Part shown: in pieces, positions 1 through 7,683 of the stretch
Layout: every line of letters begins with the position of its first letter
How positions within the stretch are numbered: the stretch's first letter is position 1
Assembly: GCF_900090105.1 (NCBI RefSeq)
Contig: NZ_FMDM01000015.1
Location: 1-64,000 of the forward strand
Direction: 5' to 3'
Length of the DNA: 64,000 bases
Origin: Micromonospora humi
Lineage (GTDB): Bacteria; Actinomycetota; Actinomycetes; Mycobacteriales; Micromonosporaceae
Program-made: the position numbers and the translations under genes
Notes under the pieces: generated by a model
Told to the model about the DNA's origin: nothing
Databases searched by the model: none
The model's input: only the letters and a program-made list of their open reading frames with translations

Positions 1-361
1 TGCCCCAACCGCTGGAGGGGCGCTGCTGGAACAGGCCCAGCGAGTCGTGGTCATTGCGGTCGCCGAGGTGGCCCAGGTTCTCCAGCTTCGACTCCTGCAG
101 GGCGGTGGCGATCGAGACGATCGCGGCGCGCTCGGGCAGGCCGGCCTTCTTCGTCGCGGCGATGATCGCCTTGACGTTGGCGGTCTGCTCGTCGTTGAGC
201 GCGATGGTGGACTGCTCACCCTGCACGCTCGCCACCGCGACGGGCTTGGTGGCGGTGTGGGCGGGGGTGTCGGCGTGCGCGGCGATCGGACCGGCGAACA
301 CACCACCGGTGAAGGCCAGACCAGCAACACCGAGAATGCTCTTACGCAGGATCGCGTTCAT
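1..361 (-). CDS. Secreted lysozyme/transglycosylase-like protein (3' end outside window)
   Basis: The frame opens with ATG at 361 and runs off the left edge, so about 120 N-terminal codons are visible. The first ~30 residues form a Sec signal peptide (MNAILRKSILGVAG, then a hydrophobic stretch, cleavage near AHA-DTP). The mature part shows KKAGLPERAAIVSIATALQESKL and then DHDSLGLFQQRPSSGWG at the window edge. This pair of motifs is common in exported actinobacterial proteins with a lysozyme-like fold, often together with M23 or NlpC/P60 peptidases, so a role in cell-wall peptidoglycan processing outside the membrane is likely. The catalytic region and any C-terminal domain cannot be seen. It is preceded by an unusually long leader. 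Family is fairly sure; enzymatic activity is inferred. Confidence 0.75.
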   Translation of the reverse strand, partial: MNAILRKSILGVAGLAFTGGVFAGPIAAHADTPAHTATKPVAVASVQGEQSTIALNDEQTANVKAIIAATKKAGLPERAAIVSIATALQESKLENLGHLGDRNDHDSLGLFQQRPSSGWG

Positions 362-670
362 GGTGAGGGCTCCATTCGGGGGTCGACGCACCCCCGTCGG
401 GGGGACGGGGTGCGGGGGCACCGTCAGGCGCTCAGAAGACTGGGGATCCGGCTGCTCGCGTCGCGGCGCCGGGAGTGGGTGTAACGACCGGGCGGCCACC
501 GTCATTCCCTCGGGGGCCGGGGACGCGGGGCTTGCCTTCCTCGGTCGTTCACCGGGTTACAACGCCCCGCCCCCGCCGACGATTCCGCCGTCAGCGTGCC
601 GCCCACCACCGCCGAACCGGACACCGGGCCCAGTCGGCGCATCCCGTGCCCCGCCCAACCCCGTAACTTC
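362..670 (-). other. Long untranslated leader of the wall-active gene, possibly structured
   Basis: About 310 bases upstream of the ATG at 361 hold no convincing gene on either strand. Read on the minus strand, GTGAACGACCG (complement of 545-555) can pair with CGGTCGTTAC (complement of 481-490), closing a domain of about 75 bases. Long leaders of wall-hydrolase genes in actinobacteria are often regulatory (for example c-di-AMP riboswitches), but I could not find the conserved core of that class here. Its function is unknown. Confidence 0.3.
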
Positions 671-748
671 GTCGATCTTGAAGTTGCGGTGCCAAGATAT
701 GTCAGATTTCGACCATTATCGGAAGTGCCACAAGTCCAAGATCGATGA
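671..748. repeat. GATCTTG-type long palindrome, degenerate copy
   Basis: The left arm starts CGATCTTGAAGTTGCGG and the reverse complement of the right arm starts CGATCTTGGACTTGTGG. The arms share GATCTTG and TTG.GG but have diverged internally. It is the same family as the elements at 12610, 29576 and, more distantly, 54012. It lies between the regX3 stop and the leader of the first gene. Confidence 0.6.
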
Positions 749-758
749 CGGCCCGGCC

Positions 759-803
759 AGGAGGGGGCCCCTATGCAGAAAGCGTTAACAAGGGGCCCCT
801 CCT
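759..803. repeat. GGGGCCC intergenic repeat, type II linker
   Basis: Two GC arms (AGGAGGGGGCCCCT and AGGGGCCCCTCCT) flank the linker ATGCAGAAAGCGTTAAC. The same linker occurs inverted in the copy at 20404. It lies 14 bases beyond the regX3 stop, where it could act as a transcription-stopping hairpin. Confidence 0.7.
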
Positions 804-817
804 GACGCGCGGGGCGG

Positions 818-1501
818 TCACGGCTCGAACTTGTAGCCCAGGCCTCGCACCGTGACGATGTAGCGCGGCGCGGACGGCTCCGGCTCGATCTTCGAGCGCA
901 GCCGCTTCACGTGCACGTCCAGCGTCTTGGTGTCGCCCACGTAGTCGGCGCCCCAGACCCGGTCGATGAGCTGGCCCCGGGTGAGCACCCGGCCGGCGTT
1001 GCGCAGCAGCAGCTCCAGCAGCTCGAACTCCTTGAGCGGGAGCTGGACCCCGGCGCCGTCGACGGTCACCACGTGCCGTTCGATGTCCATCCGGACCGGG
1101 CCGGCGGCCAGGGTCGGCGCGCCCGTCTCGTTCGCCTCGCTGGTCTGCCGGCGCAGCACCGCCCGGATCCGGGCGACCAGCTCACGCGGGGAGTACGGCT
1201 TCGTCACGTAGTCGTCGGCCCCGATCTCCAGGCCGACCACCTTGTCGATCTCGCTGTCCCGGGCGGTGACCATGATGATCGGGACGTGCGACCGCTGGCG
1301 GAGCTGTCGGCACACCTCGGTGCCCGACATCTCCGGCAGCATCAGGTCGAGCAGCACGATGTCCGCGCCGGTCCGGTCGAACTCGGTGAGGGCGGAGGTG
1401 CCGGTCGCGGCGACGGAGACCTCGAACCCCTCCTTGCGGAGCATGTAGGACAGGGCGTCGGAGAACGACTCCTCGTCCTCGACCACCAGTACGCGGCTCA
1501 A
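818..1501 (-). CDS. regX3: Response regulator RegX3/PhoP (phosphate control)
   Basis: This 227-residue OmpR-family regulator binds DNA in the cytoplasm after phosphorylation by its partner kinase and switches phosphate-starvation genes. The receiver domain (about 1-118) has the acidic pocket EDE at 8-10, phospho-acceptor D52 in LLDLMLP, T79 and K101 in YVTKPYS; the winged-helix domain fills about 127-227. The sequence closely resembles mycobacterial RegX3 (MVTARDSEIDKVVGLEIGADDYVTKPYS). The start is TTG at 1501, preceded by AGGAAAGG at a suitable distance; no in-frame ATG is better placed. The kinase gene lies 21 bases upstream, so the two form an operon divergent from phoU. The PHO boxes in this window are the expected binding sites. 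Confidence 0.93.
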   Translation of the reverse strand: MSRVLVVEDEESFSDALSYMLRKEGFEVSVAATGTSALTEFDRTGADIVLLDLMLPEMSGTEVCRQLRQRSHVPIIMVTARDSEIDKVVGLEIGADDYVTKPYSPRELVARIRAVLRRQTSEANETGAPTLAAGPVRMDIERHVVTVDGAGVQLPLKEFELLELLLRNAGRVLTRGQLIDRVWGADYVGDTKTLDVHVKRLRSKIEPEPSAPRYIVTVRGLGYKFEP

Positions 1502-1522
1502 CGGGTGTTTCCTTTCCTGTGG

Positions 1523-2815
1523 TCAGACCTGCCGGAGCTCGGCCGGGCCGGCCTCGATCCCAGCGGAGGCGAGTGTCGCCTCCAGGTCGTCCGGGGGGCG
1601 GGCAGGCAGCCGGAGGGTGAACGTCGACCCACCACCAAGAGTGCTCGACACATCCACCCGGCCGCCATGGTTGCTGGCGATGTGTTTGACGATGGCCAGC
1701 CCCAGGCCGGTGCCGCCGGTCGAGCGCGAGCGGGCCTGGTCGGCGCGGTAGAAGCGCTCGAAGATCCGGTCGACCTCGTTCGGGGCGATGCCGATGCCCT
1801 GGTCGGCCACCGCGATCTCGACGTGCTCGTCGGCGCCCCGCACGGTCACCCGGACCGTGGTGTCCTCGGCCGAGTAGGTGACCGCGTTCTCCACCAGGTT
1901 CGCCACCGCGGTGGCGAGTTGACTGTCACTGCCGTACACGGTCAGGCCCCGCTGCCCGCCCACGACGATCTCCACCCGGCGGGCGGTGGCCGCGGTGCGG
2001 GTCCGGTCGACCACCTCGGCGAGCACCCAGTCCACGGAGACGGGTTCGGGTGCGGGCTGCGGCTCGGCGCCCTGGAGCCGGGTGAGTTCCAGCAGTTCCT
2101 GCACCAGCCGCCCGAGCCGGGTCGACTCGTGCTGGATCCGCTCGGCGAAGCGCCGTGCGGCGACCAGGTCCTCGGACAGGTCGGGCGCGCCGTCACCGGT
2201 CGGTTCGGTGGCGTCCACCAGCGCCTCGGCGAGCAGTTGCAGGGCGCCGATCGGGGTCTTCAGCTCGTGGCTGACGTTGGCCACGAAGTCCCGGCGCACC
2301 CGGGCCAGGCGGTGCGACTCGGTGACGTCGACCGCCTCGATCGAGACATAGCCGGCACCCAGCCCCATGGCCCGCAGGTGCACGCCGAGCGGGTTGTCAC
2401 CGGCGCTGTCGCGACCCCGGGGCAGGTCGAGCTCGATCTCGCGACGCACGCCCGTGCGGCGGACCTGACCGGCGAGGGTACGGATCAGCGGGTGCGCCGC
2501 GATCGCGCCCGGCGCCGCCCCGGCCCGGAGCAGGCCCATCGCCCGGGCGGCCGGGTTCACCAGCACGGGCACGTCGTCGGAGTCGAGCACCACCACGCCG
2601 GCGCGCAACGAGTCGATCGTCTTGCGGCCGAGCCCGGATAGGCCCCCCTGCGCTTCGTCCGGAATCGTCGGCCTCCCTGCGTCACGACGGGAGGTCCCGC
2701 CGCCCCGCGACGCCCGGCGGCGCCGCCACTCCCCTACCGGCCCGGACAGCATCGACCCGGCGACCAGTCCGGTCACCAGCGCCACGGCCACCGCGATGGC
2801 CACCGCCCATTCCAC
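1523..2815 (-). CDS. senX3: Sensor histidine kinase SenX3/PhoR
   Basis: This 430-residue membrane histidine kinase pairs with the downstream response regulator. One hydrophobic segment is visible (about residues 3-26), then an Arg-rich linker, a PAS-like region (about 65-165), the HisKA box VANVSHELKTPIG with phospho-acceptor H183, and a HATPase domain with NLVENAVTYS, DQGIGIAPNEVDRIFERFYR and GGTGLGLAIVKHIASNHGG. Only one membrane segment is seen; I remember the M. tuberculosis homologue as having two. The start is GTG at 2815: a TACGAT hexamer (complement of 2822-2827) ends six bases before it, suggesting a leaderless transcript. Transcription diverges from phoU across the PHO box at 2888-2931, as in other actinobacteria where the PhoU-regulated system controls itself. 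Confidence 0.93.
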   Translation of the reverse strand: MEWAVAIAVAVALVTGLVAGSMLSGPVGEWRRRRASRGGGTSRRDAGRPTIPDEAQGGLSGLGRKTIDSLRAGVVVLDSDDVPVLVNPAARAMGLLRAGAAPGAIAAHPLIRTLAGQVRRTGVRREIELDLPRGRDSAGDNPLGVHLRAMGLGAGYVSIEAVDVTESHRLARVRRDFVANVSHELKTPIGALQLLAEALVDATEPTGDGAPDLSEDLVAARRFAERIQHESTRLGRLVQELLELTRLQGAEPQPAPEPVSVDWVLAEVVDRTRTAATARRVEIVVGGQRGLTVYGSDSQLATAVANLVENAVTYSAEDTTVRVTVRGADEHVEIAVADQGIGIAPNEVDRIFERFYRADQARSRSTGGTGLGLAIVKHIASNHGGRVDVSSTLGGGSTFTLRLPARPPDDLEATLASAGIEAGPAELRQV

Positions 2816-2887
2816 CCGGCGATCGTAGGGTCATTGTTAACCCAGGGATCGGTCACAAAGGGACGAACCACTCTCGCTTCCGGGAAT

Positions 2888-2931
2888 GTTCACCCACGGG
2901 TCCCGCGTCGTTCATCCGCGTTCACCCTGGT
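2888..2931 (+). promoter_or_regulatory. PHO box between senX3-regX3 and phoU
   Basis: GTTCACCCACG at 2888, a degenerate unit at 2899, GTTCATCCGCG at 2910 and a further GTTCACCCTGG at 2920 follow the 11-base direct-repeat pattern of actinobacterial PhoP sites. A TACCGT hexamer at 2947-2952, 15 bases downstream, is a likely -10 for phoU. The senX3 -10 lies 60 bases away on the other side. Confidence 0.8.
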
Positions 2932-3017
2932 GCCGGCCGTCCGGCCTACCGTGGGGCGCGCACCTGCTCACGCCGTACCCCGTACCGGGCAACGGCCACC
3001 GACCCCAGGAAGTGACG

Positions 3018-3662
3018 ATGCGCGACGAGTTCCGGGCCGACCTGCAGATTGTCAGCCAACTGCTGGTGGACATGGCCGAGGCGGTGCGCGCGGCCATGCG
3101 GCAGGCCACCAGAGGGCTGCTCACCGCCGACCGCGCGGCGGCCGAGACGGTGATCGCGCGGGACGCCGAGATCGACGAGCTGTACAAGCACGTGGAGGAG
3201 CGGGTCTGCGACCTGCTGGCCCGGCAGGCACCGGTCGCCTCCGACCTGCGCGCCATGATCACGGCCCTGCACGTCGCCGCCGACCTGGAGCGGATGGGCG
3301 ACCTGGCCGACCACGTGGCGAAGACGGCGTTGCGCCGGCACCCCTCGCCGGCGGTGCCGGCCGAACTGCGGCCGGTCTTCACCGACATGGCCGGCATCGC
3401 CGACCGGATGGCGGAGAAGATCGGCGCGGTGCTGGCCAAGCCCGACGCCGACGTCGCCGCCGAGCTGGACCGGGACGACGACGCGATGGACGACCTGCAC
3501 AAGAGCCTCTTCGGCGTGCTGCTCGGCGACGACTGGCCGTACGGGGTGGAGACCGCGATCGACGCCACCCTGCTGGGCCGCTTCTACGAGCGTTTCGCCG
3601 ACCACGCGGTGAATGCCGGCGAGCACGTGGTCTACCTGATCACCGGCGCCCCGTCGGCCTGA
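3018..3662 (+). CDS. phoU: Phosphate-signalling protein PhoU
   Basis: This 214-residue all-helical cytoplasmic protein links phosphate transport status to the histidine kinase and represses signalling when phosphate is plentiful. Two PhoU repeats of three helices are visible, with the paired metal-binding motifs ALHVAADLERMGDLADHVAK (about 80-100) and FYERFADHAVNAGEHV (near the C-terminus). The start is ATG at 3018, with AGGAAG seven bases upstream. Longer frames extending upstream would run through the promoter and PHO box and are rejected. It is divergent from senX3-regX3, and its likely promoter (TACCGT at 2947) lies just beyond the PHO box, so PhoP control is expected. Confidence 0.95.
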   Translation: MRDEFRADLQIVSQLLVDMAEAVRAAMRQATRGLLTADRAAAETVIARDAEIDELYKHVEERVCDLLARQAPVASDLRAMITALHVAADLERMGDLADHVAKTALRRHPSPAVPAELRPVFTDMAGIADRMAEKIGAVLAKPDADVAAELDRDDDAMDDLHKSLFGVLLGDDWPYGVETAIDATLLGRFYERFADHAVNAGEHVVYLITGAPSA

Positions 3663-3673
3663 CCCACCGGGGG

Positions 3674-3757
3674 GAAGGAGGGGCCCCTTCTTAACAGGGG
3701 AGTGTTAAGAAGGGGCCCCTCCTCTACCGGAGGCGTTAAAAAGGGGCCCCGCCTTAC
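3674..3757. repeat. GGGGCCC intergenic repeat, compound type I copy
   Basis: Three GGGGCCC blocks occur here, with GTTAAGAAGGGGCCCCTCCT followed by the type I linker CTCTACCGGAGGCGTTAA and a final AAGGGGCCCCGCCTTAC. It fills the gap between the convergent ends of phoU and gpmA, where a bidirectional hairpin would be useful. Confidence 0.8.
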
Positions 3758-3758
3758 A

Positions 3759-4526
3759 TCAGCGGCCCTGGTTGGCGACGGCGGCGGCAGCCGCCTTGGC
3801 CGCCTCGGGGTCGAGGTAGGTGCCGCCCAGGACCTGGGGGCGCAGGTCGGCGTCCAGGTCGTAGCGCAGCGGGATGCCGGTCGGGATGTTCAGCTTGGCG
3901 ATCGCCTCGTCGGAGATCTGGTCGAGGTGCTTGACCAGCGCGCGCAGCGAGTTGCCGTGCGCCGCCACCAGCACCGTCCGGCCGGCCAGGATGTCCGGCA
4001 CGATCGAGTCGTACCAGTAGGGCAGCATCCGCTCGACGACGTCCTTGAGGCACTCGGTGCGCGGCATCAGCTCGGTCGGCAGCAGCGCGTACCGGGGGTC
4101 GCCGACCTGCGACCACTCGTCGTTGTCGTCGATCGGCGGCGGCGGCGTGTCGTACGACCGGCGCCAGAGCATGAACTGCTCCTCGCCGTACTCGTCGAGG
4201 GTCTGCTTCTTGTTCTTGCCCTGGAGGGCGCCGTAGTGGCGCTCGTTGAGCCGCCAGGACCGGCGCACCGCGATCCAGTGCCGGTCGGCGGCGTTCAGCG
4301 CCAGCTCGGCGGTGCGGATCGCCCGGCGCATCACGCTGGTGTGCACCACGTCCGGCAGCAGGCCGTGCTCGCGGAGCAGCCCGCCGCCGCGCCGCGCCTC
4401 GGTCTCGCCCTTGGCGGTCAGGTCGACGTCGACCCAGCCGGTGAAGAGGTTCTTGGCGTTCCAGTCGCTCTCGCCGTGCCGCAGCAGGACCAGCGTCCCG
4501 ACGGTGGGTCCTTCGCTCGCAGTCAT
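3759..4526 (-). CDS. gpmA: 2,3-bisphosphoglycerate-dependent phosphoglycerate mutase
   Basis: This 255-residue cytoplasmic enzyme interconverts 3- and 2-phosphoglycerate in glycolysis and gluconeogenesis. The catalytic motif LVLLRHGESDWNAKNLFTGW near residue 15 carries the phospho-accepting His; later come ERHYGALQGKNK and LVAAHGNSLRAL with the second active-site His. The length matches the dPGM family. ATG at 4526 is chosen; a CAGGAT hexamer seven bases upstream (complement of 4534-4539) suggests a leaderless transcript, and the longer upstream frame shows no family similarity. The gene converges on phoU across the repeat. From memory, gpm1 also neighbours senX3-regX3 in M. tuberculosis, so the order is ancestral rather than functional. 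Confidence 0.95.
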   Translation of the reverse strand: MTASEGPTVGTLVLLRHGESDWNAKNLFTGWVDVDLTAKGETEARRGGGLLREHGLLPDVVHTSVMRRAIRTAELALNAADRHWIAVRRSWRLNERHYGALQGKNKKQTLDEYGEEQFMLWRRSYDTPPPPIDDNDEWSQVGDPRYALLPTELMPRTECLKDVVERMLPYWYDSIVPDILAGRTVLVAAHGNSLRALVKHLDQISDEAIAKLNIPTGIPLRYDLDADLRPQVLGGTYLDPEAAKAAAAAVANQGR

Positions 4527-4677
4527 GCGGATCATCCTGCCGTACCGGCCGGGCGGACACGCGGGGACCTGTGGTGACGACCACCACGTGGAAATGCGGA
4601 TGACCGGCACTCCGACCCGGCACTAGGTTGTAAGGCGTCCGAGATTGATCGGTCATTACCGAACGGGGGGCGTCGGG

Positions 4678-6003
4678 ATGCGGACGGTGCGGGGTTGGCT
4701 CCGGGACACGGCGGGCGGGCTGCCGCGTTCCTTCTGGTACCTCTGGACCGGCACGCTGATCAACCGGCTCGGCTCGTTCGTCCTGATCTTCCTCGCCATC
4801 TATCTGACCCGGGAACGGGGCTTCTCGGCCGCGCAGGCCGGCCTGGTGATCGGGCTCTGGGGGGTCGGCGGCGCGGTCGGCACCACGGTCGGCGGCACCC
4901 TCACCGACCGCTGGGGCCGGCGACCCACGCTGCTCACCGCGCACCTCGGCGCGGCCACCATGATGGTCGCGCTCGGCCTGGCCCGGCCGCTCTGGGCGGT
5001 GGCGGCGGGCGCGCTGCTGCTCGGCATGTTCGCCGAGGCGGCCCGCCCGGCCTTCGGCGCGATGATGATCGACGTGGTGCCGGAGAAGGACCGGCTCCGC
5101 GCGTTCTCGCTCAACTACTGGGCGATCAACCTCGGCTTCGCCTGCGCCGCCGTGCTGGCCGGCCTCGCCGCCGAGGCCGGCTACCTGCTGCTGTTCCTGG
5201 TGGACGCGGCCACCACGCTGGTCACCGCGCTGATCATCTTCACCCGGGTCCGGGAGACCCTGAACCGGCCGGCCGCACCGGCCGACAAGGGCGCGGCGGC
5301 ACCGGCCGGAGCGCTGCGCACCATCCTGCGCGACCGGGTGTTCCTCGGCTTCGTGGCGCTCAACCTGTTCGCCGCGCTGGTCTTCCTCCAGCACATCTCG
5401 ATGCTGCCGATCGCCATGGTCGACTCCGGGCTCAGCCCGGCCACCTACGGCTCGGTGATCGCGCTCAACGGCGTGCTCATCGTGATCGGGCAGCTCTTCG
5501 TACCCCGGCTCATCCGTGGCCGGAGCCGGTCGCACGTGCTGGCGCTCGCCGCGCTGATCATGGGGGTCGGGTTCGGCCTCACCGCGTTCGCCGACACGAT
5601 CTGGCTCTACGGCCTCACCGTGCTGATCTGGACGGTCGGCGAGATGCTCAACTCGCCCTCCAACGCCACCCTGATCGCCGAGTTGTCGCCGGCCGCACTG
5701 CGCGGCCGCTACCAGGGCGTGTTCTCGCTGTCCTGGCAGCTCGCCGGCGCCTCCGCGCCGATCCTCGGCGGCCTGCTCCGCGAGCACGGCGGCAACACCG
5801 AGCTGTGGCTGGCCTGCGCGGGGATCGGCGCCGTGACGGCGGTGGCGCACCTGGTCTCCGGCCCGGCCCGGGAGCGGCGCGCCACCCAGCTCCGCGCCGC
5901 CGGCGCCCCGATCGCGCCGGTCACCCTGGCCCGCACCCCGGCGCCCGAGGCGGCCGAGGCCGCGGCCGCGTCACCCGCCGAGCAGGTCCGGGTCGGTTCC
6001 TGA
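4678..6003 (+). CDS. MFS transporter (drug-exporter type), first of tandem pair
   Basis: This 441-residue membrane protein has about 12 hydrophobic segments. It carries the MFS loop motif LTDRWGRRPTLL (about residues 75-90), typical of proton-driven exporters, and a charged central loop near 205-220. The start is ATG at 4678, with a purine-rich stretch GGGGGG upstream; the in-frame ATG at 4645 lacks a ribosome site. The C-terminal ~35 residues are an Ala/Pro/Glu-rich cytoplasmic tail. The next gene, 64 bases downstream, is a close paralogue sharing the TAGGLP-FWYLW opening and the EMLNSPSNA/QMLAAPPNA block, which points to tandem duplication. The substrate cannot be inferred. The pair stands between gpmA and the mycothiol region, where mycobacteria have no such genes (from memory). 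Confidence 0.85.
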   Translation: MRTVRGWLRDTAGGLPRSFWYLWTGTLINRLGSFVLIFLAIYLTRERGFSAAQAGLVIGLWGVGGAVGTTVGGTLTDRWGRRPTLLTAHLGAATMMVALGLARPLWAVAAGALLLGMFAEAARPAFGAMMIDVVPEKDRLRAFSLNYWAINLGFACAAVLAGLAAEAGYLLLFLVDAATTLVTALIIFTRVRETLNRPAAPADKGAAAPAGALRTILRDRVFLGFVALNLFAALVFLQHISMLPIAMVDSGLSPATYGSVIALNGVLIVIGQLFVPRLIRGRSRSHVLALAALIMGVGFGLTAFADTIWLYGLTVLIWTVGEMLNSPSNATLIAELSPAALRGRYQGVFSLSWQLAGASAPILGGLLREHGGNTELWLACAGIGAVTAVAHLVSGPARERRATQLRAAGAPIAPVTLARTPAPEAAEAAAASPAEQVRVGS

Positions 6004-6067
6004 GTACGCCGACCGGCTGGGTACGGTACCGGGGGCCTATCGGTAAGGAAACCTTCCTGGAGGACGG

Positions 6068-7315
6068 GTGCGCGGCCTGCGGCGCTGGTGGGACGACACG
6101 GCCGGCGGACTGCCCGCCACCTTCTGGTACCTCTGGTCGGGGCTGCTGGTCAACCGGGCCGGCGCGTTCGCGCTGCTGTTCCTGTCGCTCTACCTGACCT
6201 CCGCGCGGGGCGCCTCGCCGTCGCTGGCCGGCCTGGTCGTCGGCGCGTACGGGATCGGCGGTGCCGGTGGCACGCTGCTCGGCGGCGTGCTCGCCGACCG
6301 GTGGGGCCGGCGGTCCACGTTGCTCGCCGCCCACCTCGCGGCGGCCGGGCTGATGGCGGCGCTGGCGTTCAGCCGACACCTCGCGGTGATCGCCGCGCTG
6401 GCGGCGCTGGTCGGGGTGGCGCACTCGATGCCCGGCCCGGCGTTCGTGGCGGCCATCGTGGACGTGGTGCCGGAGGCCCGCCGGTCCCGCGCGTTCAACC
6501 TCCAGTTCTGGGCGTTCAACCTGGGCATGGCCGTCGCCTCGCTACTGGCCGGGGTGCTCGCCGAGGCCAGCTTCCTGGCGCTGTTCCTGGTCGACGCCGG
6601 GGCCACCCTGACCGCGGCCGTGGTCATCGCGCTCAAGGTGCCGGAGACGCTCGACCGCCGGGCGGTGACCCCACGGGCGGTGCTGGGCCGGCGGCCCGGG
6701 CTGCACACGGCGCTGACCGATCGCACCTTCCTCGCCTTCGTCGGGCTGACCTTCCTGCTCGCCGTGCTGACCATGCAGACGTCGACGATCATGCCGCTGG
6801 CGATGCGCGCGGACGGCCTGCGCCCGACCGCGTACGGGCTGGTGGTGGCGCTCGGCGGGGCACTGATCGTGGCCGGGCAGCTCTTCGTGCCGAAGCTGAT
6901 CGAGCCGTACCGGAAGTCGACGGTGCTGGCCGTCTCCACCGGGCTGATGGCGCTCGGGTTCGGCACGCTGACCGTCGCCGACGGGTTGCCGCTCTATCTC
7001 GGCGCGGCGGTGGTCTGGACGGTCGGGCAGATGCTCGCCGCCCCGCCGAACGCCCAGATCAACGCGGATCTGGCCCCGCCGGAACTGCGGGCCCGCTACC
7101 AGTCGGTGTTCTACCTGACGTTCCCGGCGGCGTCCTTCGTGGCGCCCGCGCTCGGCGGGCTCAGTCTGGAGCACCTCGGCGAGCGGCACTGGCTGGTGGT
7201 GGGTGGGCTGGGCCTGTGCGCCGCGGCCGGGCACCTGCTCGCCGGCGGGCCACGGGAACGCCGGGTCGCCGCGTTGCGGGCCGCGGCCCGGCGGCCGGAG
7301 GAGGTCCGCCGGTGA
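6068..7315 (+). CDS. MFS transporter, second of tandem pair
   Basis: This 415-residue paralogue of the preceding gene also has about 12 membrane spans, with the loop motif LADRWGRRSTLLAAHLAAA around residue 75 and a basic stretch between spans 6 and 7. Both proteins open with WxxDTAGGLPxxFWYLW and diverge elsewhere, so they are old rather than recent duplicates. The start is GTG at 6068 with TGGAGGA just upstream. The 64-base gap holds no terminator, so the genes are probably cotranscribed. A strong hairpin follows the stop. Export of a small hydrophobic compound is the family's usual job; two proteins of this class could act separately or as a heteromer, but nothing in the sequence decides this. 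Confidence 0.85.
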   Translation: MRGLRRWWDDTAGGLPATFWYLWSGLLVNRAGAFALLFLSLYLTSARGASPSLAGLVVGAYGIGGAGGTLLGGVLADRWGRRSTLLAAHLAAAGLMAALAFSRHLAVIAALAALVGVAHSMPGPAFVAAIVDVVPEARRSRAFNLQFWAFNLGMAVASLLAGVLAEASFLALFLVDAGATLTAAVVIALKVPETLDRRAVTPRAVLGRRPGLHTALTDRTFLAFVGLTFLLAVLTMQTSTIMPLAMRADGLRPTAYGLVVALGGALIVAGQLFVPKLIEPYRKSTVLAVSTGLMALGFGTLTVADGLPLYLGAAVVWTVGQMLAAPPNAQINADLAPPELRARYQSVFYLTFPAASFVAPALGGLSLEHLGERHWLVVGGLGLCAAAGHLLAGGPRERRVAALRAAARRPEEVRR

Positions 7316-7323
7316 GAACGGCA

Positions 7324-7359
7324 GAGCGCCCACCTCGACCCCCGTCGAGATGGGCGCTC
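7324..7359 (+). terminator. Hairpin terminator after the MFS pair
   Basis: GAGCGCCCACCTCGAC pairs with GTCGAGATGGGCGCTC around a CCCC loop, with a single mismatch. No U tract follows, as is common in actinobacteria. It begins nine bases after the stop codon. Confidence 0.7.
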
Positions 7360-7683
7360 GTACCGTACGCCCGGCGGCGGCGGGCGACACTCACCCCCGT
7401 AAGCGTCGCCCGCTCGCGCCGCCGGTTACCACGGGCGGCACCGTCCCCCAACGGTGTGCTCCACCCGATCCTCGCGTCTCGCTTGCGCGGATCTGATCGA
7501 TCCGCCGCTCCCCCGAACGTAAACAAGCGTGACGCGGTGCAATAAAGTTAGTTCGCCCGGATTCCGGATTCAACCCAGATCGCTGTCTTACCCGTCACAG
7601 CATCCGTGTCGGGAATCCGGCTGTCCCTGCTGCGGTCTCCGCGATGGCCAACGTCGGGTTCCCGGCGACCATTCCCGTAAACC
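7360..7683. other. Convergent intergenic region without a gene
   Basis: This stretch lies between the MFS hairpin and the stop of the repeat protein on the other strand. It is less GC-rich in its second half and holds a small GGGCGAC/GTCGCCC hairpin near 7380. I see no coding bias, promoter or known element in it. Confidence 0.4.

Noticed and set aside
545..555. Single GTTCACC-like unit as a PHO box
   Set aside because: Only one unit is present with no 11-base partner; it is better explained as part of the possible leader stem.
362..670. c-di-AMP (ydaO-type) riboswitch in the first gene's leader
   Set aside because: The gene type fits, but I could not find the conserved ydaO core blocks on the minus strand.
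54..788. Long plus-strand open frames through 47-788
   Set aside because: They run antisense to the signal-peptide gene and through the leader, a palindrome and a repeat; composition is typical of a shadow frame in high-GC DNA.
911..2641. Plus-strand 576-codon frame opposite regX3/senX3
   Set aside because: His/Asp/Gly-rich antisense shadow of two clearly recognisable regulators.
3754..5850. 698-codon minus-strand frame
   Set aside because: Its only protein-like features are absent; it overlaps gpmA in another frame and is antisense to the MFS gene.
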